Under the pieces are notes generated by a model. That model was given only the letters and a program-made list of their open reading frames with translations. It had not been told where the DNA came from and did not search any database. The position numbers were made by a program, and so were the translations under genes. Positions 9,501 through 12,567 of a DNA stretch of 12,567 nucleotides are shown here, in pieces (the first letter of the stretch is position 1; each line of letters opens with the position of its first letter). The DNA lies in assembly GCF_000003605.2 (NCBI RefSeq), contig NW_003151760.1, positions 281,527 to 294,093 on the forward strand, written 5' to 3'. The stretch is from Saccoglossus kowalevskii. Lineage: Eukaryota; Hemichordata; Enteropneusta; Harrimaniidae.

Positions 9501-12015
9501 GCTTACAAAAAGATTCATTTACCGTAAGTACCATGAAAAATTTGAAAAATTTGCCAACTTCCCTCCATAAATTTCCTAGCTGATGACACAAAGCCATCTT
9601 CTACATGCCAGCCAGATTTTTGTCATCTTTATTGACTCTTCTTGAATTCTTTGTGCCCTCCAGGAAAAAAGATTGAGCATTCGATTAGCATTGTTGAAAG
9701 TATTTGGTGCCCTTTGTGGGTTGGATCCCATGGTAATATCTCATCTTGTGATGTCTATTTTACCGATGGAGTTAGCCAGAGATATACAGACTAACTGCAC
9801 AGAGTTACAGCGTGTCTTTTATTCGTCATTGGTGCTTACGATGATACTTTCATCAGGTGAACCCCTTCCATATAGTCATTACGGTGAGTTGGTCTGCCTT
9901 TGTTAGTCTTGCTTTTGGTGATGGTATGTTTTAGAATTAAGTATGAATGAATCTTTTTAGAAAATCTATTTTTCTAACCCGAGTGTGGGAATGTAGATCA
10001 TTTACAGCAAGTCTCGGAAGTATTGGGGCAGACAATTTGCAAACTCGCTAGCGAATTGGCTAACTGCTTGGGTTTTGACTAAACAGTTGGCTTTCAAATC
10101 TCGCTGGCGCCGACTCGTGGTCGTGTCCACTCTGGGCGAGTCTATATTGCATTAGGGAACATGGAATGCTTTCACGTAGCCTGGTACGTACGTAGTCTTG
10201 ATTCCCCTAAATGATTTGCTTTGCAAGGCATGATACTGTGAAAGTAGTTTCCCTGGCCAGCCTGAGAATGGCCACAGTCATCTGGCGTACAAGTGATAAT
10301 ATGATAAATGCGATTAATCTACCGATATTTACTATATGGAGGTAGCCATCTTGAACACTGGTAGAAACTAAATAAAGAGAAAAGTTGAGAAAAAGTTGCC
10401 TACAAAACATAAATCTTCACATCCAACGATTCGTTGGGGTAACATTAAACCAACCGCTAATAAAAATCGACTTCATTCCTCGTTTTTGCGTGGACAGTCC
10501 CTGTATATGAACACCTCATTACGAAAGAAAATAGAACACTTTCCCTGGTATATTTGAAAGTGAAATCGCCATCCAACTATTAAAAGTATGACGACCCCGA
10601 CTGTTATATAGATTCACCCAGAGTGGGCGTGAACACAGGACGGCGCCTGCGAGATTCGAAAGCCAACAGTTCAGTCAAAACCAAAGCAGTTAGCCAATTC
10701 GCTAGCGAGTTTGCAAATTGGCTGCCCCAATACTTGCTGTCAAATTATTTTTATTTTTATAAAATGCCATGGTAATTGTGATAGCTGTGGCTATCTTTTG
10801 TTTATTTATTTTATATACCAAACAGTGTAATCCATTCTTCAAGGTTGGTAATGGTTATTTGTCCTGTTCAAAAAGAGACACATGATTTTCTCCCAATTTG
10901 TCATGGCAACCAATGGTAAATTGATCAAAAATCATCATTTAATTTTATGAGTACCAGCCCAAAATAAAACCATACGGTAAAAGTAAAGAAATCATTTTGT
11001 TATCGTTCTTCCATTTTGAGATTATTACTGTGTATTTTTCAGATCATCTGAACGAGTCCTTCGTTGCTTTCCTGTTTGACAACGTGGAATCCCCACCACC
11101 GGAAGACATTGATGAACAACTACCTGAGTTGTTTATTAGTTTAATTTTAGCTTTTAATTTACACTTTCAAGGTAACGATTGTTGGACCAAGTATGTAAAT
11201 CATTGCTTTAACCCTTTGAGCACTAAGTTGTTTTTCCTCTCAAAATGACACAAGTTTGTTCAAATTTTCTGTAATTTTTGCTAAATTCAATCATTATTTT
11301 GGAACGAACAGATAAAATGTGACATTGCTTTTATTTTTTGATCAAAAAATTATAAATTTTCATCAACATTTTCTGGGGAAAAGAGCAGACTATACTTTGA
11401 CCATTTTGTAGATGATGCCTGCATTTGAAAATTTAGCAGAATGCTCTGGTGTTCAAACGGCTACTGCTGTGATTTGCTGACTTTTGTTAACACTAATTCT
11501 AATTCCTGCAACCCTTGCAATCATTTTTCTTGTCACTGAGATTTAGTGTATAGCAGTGTTAAGGTACTCCATCATCATGTCATTTGCAATTTACCAAATT
11601 ATTGCACTACTTGTGTTAGGTCAATGTACAAGATATTGAATCCAGTGAGGTACATCTCAACCTGTCTGTTAGATTGCTGTTCAACTGTTAAATTATTATC
11701 TTTCCCAACTCCGTTCCAGCAAAACAAAGAATATTTCACTTTGTCCGACACCGATTGTGTCAAAGGAGGATGTTCAGAGGTCAAGTCGCTGTCTTCGAGA
11801 TACTGAGAATTGGGAGATGTATTTTTCAAAACCTAACTTTTAATCAGTCTGGGTTCTTAGAATGTACATATATACTACTGATGTACAATAATAATGTTGT
11901 TTTTGTAAAACTTCAATTTCAGTGCCTTCCAGCAACTTTGTGATGAAAATCCTGGCAAAGAGAAAGACAGCTAAACACTTCAGTGAAAAGATCATGTTGT
12001 TAGTCAATAGAGGAG
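3369..12015 (+). CDS. NCKIPSD: NCKIPSD (SPIN90/WISH/DIP) orthologue, SH3 + armadillo actin-nucleation regulator; 3' end outside window
   Basis: CDS join: 3369-3536, 4548-4657, 6534-7743, 8052-8213, 8695-8781, 9664-9883, 11043-11171, 11923-12015. Every intron is GT-AG; intron phases are 0,2,0,0,0,1,1,1. Family knowledge: SPIN90/WISH/DIP proteins bind Nck and other partners through SH3 and proline-rich parts, and their C-terminal armadillo-like domain binds and activates the Arp2/3 complex to nucleate linear actin filaments at the cell cortex. Seen here: SH3 domain at residues 1-56 (ALYKF, W34, VPANY), a conserved helix at about 62-73 ([12 protein letters not shown]), a Pro/Ser/Gln-rich linker at about 100-437, then the armadillo domain from about 438, with [28 protein letters not shown] and HFSEK blocks matching the vertebrate protein. 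Start: ATG with A at -3 and an in-frame TAA six bases upstream, exactly where the vertebrate protein starts. Odd: the linker is enlarged by octapeptide repeats, so 726 residues are already encoded with about 120 C-terminal ones still missing (human total about 720). Confidence 0.95.
4015..4029. repeat. (TG)7 microsatellite
   Basis: Seven TG dinucleotides plus T in intron 1. Short, likely polymorphic. Confidence 0.85.
4124..4230. repeat. Imperfect nested hairpin in intron 1 (MITE-like)
   Basis: TGCAAATATCA near 4130 is repeated inverted as TGATATTTGCA near 4220, and further in CTGAATG and CATTCAG form a 7-bp stem around AAAACACACA (about 4157-4180). Parts between the stems also match imperfectly (CACCAACATTC on the left against GAATATTTTGGTAC on the right). 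A foldback or MITE remnant is the likeliest source; target duplications were not identified. Confidence 0.4.
4548..4657 (+). CDS. NCKIPSD: NCKIPSD exon 2: helical segment after SH3
   Basis: Acceptor ATTACAG at 4541-4547, donor GTAAGT from 4658. 110 nt, entered in phase 0 and left in phase 2 (the last two bases, CA, are completed by G of exon 3 to give Gln93). Encodes residues 57-92: [16 protein letters not shown] followed by a short loop and EQR. This matches the vertebrate block containing AIDRAIEAVH and LEQRGVLQ just after the SH3 domain. No alternative frame is needed, and the join to KLIKHR in exon 3 recreates the vertebrate LQKLIHHR motif. Confidence 0.94.
5606..5621. repeat. (TTTG)4 microsatellite
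   Basis: Four TTTG units in intron 2, followed by a partial TTT. Confidence 0.85.
5901..6475. repeat. Four-unit diverged tandem repeat (dimeric, about 290-323 bp period)
   Basis: Four related units begin at about 5901, 6072, 6224 and 6362, each opening with GTATCT or GGATCTCAG then a CATGCATGGA-like stretch, a TTCAAA(T/C)TT box, a TACATA box, CATGATCCG, and ATGGCCATTTTAAGGC-like sequence. Units 1 and 3 resemble each other most (TGATCCGNTTAAC, ATAGC), as do units 2 and 4 (GGATCTCAGT, GATTTTGTT). The array is therefore two copies of a dimer, the second truncated, ending about 60 bases before exon 3. Unit 2 carries a run of 13 T (6150-6162). No coding capacity is convincing. The sequence has the look of a dispersed repeat family, but I cannot name it. 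Confidence 0.75.
6534..7743 (+). CDS. NCKIPSD: NCKIPSD exon 3: Pro/Ser/Gln-rich linker and start of armadillo domain
   Basis: Acceptor GTAAACAG ends at 6533, donor CCT|GTAAGT at 7743/7744. 1210 nt, residues 93-496. Order: KLIKHR; a proline motif around residues 110-122 containing VPQQPRR (class II, PxxPxR) and RKAPEPP (class I, RxxPxxP), likely SH3 ligands; a Gln-rich region at about 149-349, with fifteen octapeptide repeats at 195-314; [10 protein letters not shown]; a Ser/Thr-rich stretch (about 360-435); then from about residue 438 the conserved start of the armadillo domain ([33 protein letters not shown]), matching the vertebrate ELMELVRRNTGL, VAIG and VMEQVLLSL blocks. Proline motifs and a Ser-rich linker are known in the family; the large repeat-built poly-Gln part is unlike the human protein I remember. 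An ATG at 6469 opens the same frame but lies in the intron. Confidence 0.94.
6838..7197 (+). repeat. Coding minisatellite: fifteen 24-nt units (octapeptide K/T-Q-x-Q-Q-x-x-A)
   Basis: Fifteen consecutive 24-nt units begin at 6838, 6862, 6886 and so on to 7174; a sixteenth is broken off after 7198. Two kinds alternate: A (KQQQQPTA or TQQQQPTA) and B (KQLQQAAA or TQLQQATA). The order is A B A A B A A B A B A A A A A/B, so units 2-4 and 5-7 form a 72-nt higher-order BAA repeat. The first residue drifts along the array: Lys (AAA) in the first six units, mostly Thr (ACA) later, with Gln to His or Ala changes near the 3' end. Glutamines are mixed CAG and CAA, so there is no long pure CAG run. Imperfect Gln-rich sequence flanks it from about 6700 to 7300. 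Confidence 0.95.
7744..8051 (+). other. NCKIPSD intron 3
   Basis: GTAAGT donor at 7744, CTCTTGCAG acceptor ending 8051, phase 0, 308 bp. No repeat or RNA gene seen. Open frames in it are intronic. Confidence 0.9.
8052..8213 (+). CDS. NCKIPSD: NCKIPSD exon 4: armadillo domain
   Basis: Acceptor CTCTTGCAG ends at 8051, donor CTG|GTAAGT at 8213/8214. 54 codons (residues 497-550), phase 0 at both ends. The product holds two of the most conserved blocks of the family, RLEVIFSEL and [11 protein letters not shown], followed by [11 protein letters not shown]; the vertebrate equivalents are RLEVIFADL, QQRSWALYEDE and CYLEELLHIL. This region belongs to the Arp2/3-binding helical domain. The open frame runs 27 nt upstream into the intron and starts with an ATG, but the acceptor and the homology show that this part is not translated. 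Confidence 0.96.
8214..8694 (+). other. NCKIPSD intron 4
   Basis: GTAAGT donor, polypyrimidine-rich TTTTCTTTTTGTTTGTGCAG acceptor, phase 0, 481 bp. AT-rich and without a feature that I can support. Confidence 0.9.
8695..8781 (+). CDS. NCKIPSD: NCKIPSD exon 5: armadillo domain, small symmetric exon
   Basis: Acceptor TTTGTGCAG ends at 8694, donor ATG|GTAAGT at 8781/8782. 87 nt, 29 codons (residues 551-579), phase 0 on both sides, too short to stand out by length alone. Translation begins [13 protein letters not shown] and ends SLVVYYQM, aligning without gaps to the vertebrate block that begins TDADPEVCKK and ends LVAYYQM. Skipping it would keep the frame but remove about one helical hairpin of the armadillo domain. 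Confidence 0.95.
9108..9430. repeat. Dispersed repeat, copy 1 (intron 5)
   Basis: Aligns by eye in direct orientation with 10271-10583. Shared anchors include GCCACAGTCA, ACAAGTGA, AATGCGATT, GATATTTAC, AACTAAATAAAGAGA (GCTAAATAAAGAGA here), CCAACGATTC (CAAACGATTC here), CCAACC and AGAACACTTTCC. Anchors stay collinear over about 320 bp, though the copies have diverged clearly. It also includes a perfect 9-bp stem TTCTTTGTG/CACAAAGAA (9344-9352, 9369-9377). No coding frame. Confidence 0.7.
9384..9493. repeat. Hairpin with 34-bp arms in intron 5
   Basis: Arms 9384-9417 (starts ACACTTTCCAAGGG, ends AAAATCGTC) and 9460-9493 (starts GACGATTTT, ends AAAGTGT) are inverted repeats with four mismatches in 34 positions, separated by 42 bases. 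It overlaps the 3' end of the intron 5 repeat copy; the intron 6 copy has the first arm in diverged form but no second arm. Transcribed as part of the pre-mRNA, it would fold into a near-continuous duplex. Confidence 0.75.
9664..9883 (+). CDS. NCKIPSD: NCKIPSD exon 6: armadillo domain core
   Basis: Acceptor TGCCCTCCAG ends at 9663, donor ACG|GTGAGT at 9883/9884. 220 nt: 73 codons (residues 580-652) and one base (G) of Asp653. The product includes [30 protein letters not shown] and [10 protein letters not shown], matching the vertebrate LRLLLLKCFGAMCSLD, SVLPVELARDMQTD and MGEAVPYAHY. This is the strongest stretch of family identity in the window. Only the exon boundary and homology define the start; an internal TTG at 9673 is an ordinary leucine codon. 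Confidence 0.97.
10004..10740. mobile_element. 737-bp non-autonomous element with 135-144-bp terminal inverted repeats
   Basis: Left arm 10004-10147 and right arm 10606-10740 are inverted repeats, about 88% identical by eye apart from a 9-base insertion near the left end (after ACAGCAAGT). The outermost shared sequence is ACAGCAAGT, followed inside by ATTGGGGCAG and a perfect 32-base stretch (left 10033-10064) that includes AACTCGCTAGCGAATTGG. The core (10271-10583) is homologous to the repeat in intron 5. No open frame for a transposase; a MITE-like DNA element is the simplest reading. Clear target duplications were not found, so the superfamily is open. Confidence 0.7.
10271..10583. repeat. 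Dispersed repeat, copy 2 (inside the intron 6 element)
   Basis: Direct-orientation relative of 9108-9430 with the same order of anchors, from GCCACAGTCA through AACTAAATAAAGAGA and CCAACGATTC to GAACACTTTCC and AAATCGCCATCCAACT. It fills most of the space between the long inverted arms. Either the element family has this core and the intron 5 copy has lost its arms, or one repeat inserted into another. Confidence 0.7.
11043..11171 (+). CDS. NCKIPSD: NCKIPSD exon 7: armadillo domain
   Basis: Acceptor TATTTTTCAG ends at 11042. The first two bases (AT) complete Asp653 and restore the HYDHL junction (vertebrate HYEHL). 129 nt, leaving in phase 1 after CAAG. Residues 654-695 include [10 protein letters not shown] and [19 protein letters not shown], matching the vertebrate FAQFLLNIVE, EQLPDLCVNLLLALNLHL. 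The donor chosen is GTAACG at 11172; it is weaker than the consensus but is the only one that joins to exon 8 in frame, giving an ungapped alignment. A competing GTATGT lies 19 nt downstream. Confidence 0.92.
11172..11922 (+). other. NCKIPSD intron 7
   Basis: Donor GTAACG (weak), acceptor TTCAATTTCAG, phase 1, 751 bp. No repeat or RNA gene recognised. Overlapping short open frames on both strands around 11546-11943 carry no recognisable domain; the plus-strand one at 11755 runs into exon 8 in the wrong frame. Confidence 0.88.
11923..12015 (+). CDS. NCKIPSD: NCKIPSD exon 8: armadillo domain; last exon in window
   Basis: Acceptor CTTCAATTTCAG ends at 11922; first bases TG complete Val696. 93 nt, phase 1 at both ends, donor GAG|GTGGGT at 12015/12016, the last G being the first base of a codon that would be Asp in vertebrates (NRGD). 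Translation [26 protein letters not shown] aligns without gaps to the vertebrate block around NVIMAAL and KIFSEKLLLLLNRGDD. About 120 C-terminal residues of the family are not found in the last 552 bases, so the gene continues to the right. Confidence 0.93.
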
Positions 12016-12567
12016 GTGGGTATTAAACTATATACAATTTTAGCGATATCTCTAACAAATGTGTGCTGTTAAAAGGTGTGTATGCCCCCCAATTACAGGA
12101 CTGCATGTGCATTGTAATAATAATTCAATACACCAAATCTAGAGCAACGAGTGAGTTACTGTAAAAGGGTTAATTATTCAGTGGGTTTTAATTTTGCTTA
12201 TTTCGCTGACTGGAAAATGCGCTAAATTAAACCCAGTGAATAATATGTAAAATTGAGCATAGAACACATTATCTAAATGATACGACTGTGAATTTAAAAC
12301 CCATCGAATATGCCTAAAATGCTAAATCAGTGAAATTGTTTTTACCAACACCAATTTTTGAATCTTGACTACTAATGTCAATATTATTTTTCAAAATGCT
12401 TATTATTTCAAATTTAGAGATTACAAATCAGCTTACATTGTGTACTACTTATCTGAGTAATTTATATTTCAGGCATATAAAAAACATTTAACAAACAGAA
12501 TCATTTAAGTTAATTTTTGTAACCATTCACAAAAGTTAAACCCAATTTTTTCATAATTTTTCCAAAA
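12016..12567 (+). other. NCKIPSD intron 8 (partial, runs off the window)
   Basis: Starts with donor GTGGGT in phase 1; no acceptor followed by the expected C-terminal armadillo sequence is found before the window ends. AT-rich, with a hairpin at 12173-12244. Confidence 0.75.
12173..12244. repeat. Hairpin in intron 8 (MITE-like)
   Basis: ATTATTCAGTGGGTTT at 12173-12188 pairs with AAACCCAGTGAATAAT at 12229-12244 with one mismatch, and pairing extends loosely inward. A further related piece, GTGAATTTAAAACCCA at about 12289, lies downstream. The left flank TTACTGTAAAAGGG resembles starts of short foldback elements seen in invertebrate genomes, but I cannot name the family. Confidence 0.5.

Larger units (their letters stand above)
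8782..9663 (+). other. NCKIPSD intron 5
   Basis: GTAAGT donor, CCCTCCAG acceptor, phase 0, 882 bp. The first 240 bases contain a loose inverted pair (CTTGATCTTCACAG near 8810, CTGTGAAGTCCAAG near 8907) and a minus-strand open frame of 76 codons without recognised homology. 9108-9430 is a copy of a repeat also present in intron 6, and 9384-9493 is a strong hairpin. Confidence 0.9.
9884..11042 (+). other. NCKIPSD intron 6
   Basis: GTGAGT donor, TATTTTTCAG acceptor, phase 1, 1159 bp. About two thirds is a single inverted-repeat element (10004-10740). The rest (9884-10003 and 10741-11042) is AT-rich without a recognised feature. Confidence 0.9.

Noticed and set aside
12016-12567. A ninth coding exon with the C-terminal armadillo sequence
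   Set aside because: No frame in this stretch shows the expected family motifs after an AG acceptor; treated as intron.

Overview
The window is animal nuclear DNA, most likely from a marine or other aquatic invertebrate. The evidence is AT-rich sequence, GT-AG introns of about 0.3 to 1.9 kb, dispersed inverted-repeat elements in the introns, and one multi-exon gene with clear bilaterian relatives. I cannot fix the species; a deuterostome or lophotrochozoan invertebrate fits. Nothing bacterial (operons, Shine-Dalgarno sites, CRISPR) is present.

The gene is an orthologue of NCKIPSD (also SPIN90, WISH or DIP), the SH3 and armadillo-domain protein that binds Nck and the Arp2/3 complex and controls actin nucleation. 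Eight coding exons on the plus strand can be read: 3369-3536, 4548-4657, 6534-7743, 8052-8213, 8695-8781, 9664-9883, 11043-11171 and 11923-12015. Together they give 2179 nt, 726 complete codons and one base of the next. The reading frame closes across every junction, and the product aligns to human NCKIPSD (as I remember it) from the first Met to just before the last 120 or so residues. The remaining 3' exon or exons lie beyond the right edge. The most unusual part is exon 3: the proline/serine-rich linker between SH3 and the armadillo domain holds a glutamine-rich stretch built from fifteen phase-locked 24-nt (8-residue) repeats.

Layout: 1-2843 is intergenic and looks like a 2.83-kb element bounded by 48-bp inverted repeats, with a second inverted-repeat element (1366-2421, hAT-like termini) nested in it. 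2844-3368 is the 5' flank of the gene, with two adjacent hairpins and a promoter-like stretch (TCTCGCGA, two YY1-like sites). 3369-12015 is the gene. Its introns carry several repeats: an imperfect hairpin in intron 1, a four-unit tandem repeat next to the exon 3 acceptor in intron 2, related repeat copies in introns 5 and 6 (the second enclosed by 135-144-bp inverted arms), and a hairpin in intron 8. 12016-12567 is intron 8 and runs off the window.

Only one protein-coding gene is supported. The other open frames are intronic, intergenic or alternative frames of the period-24 repeat. Identities quoted here are alignments by eye, not computed searches.
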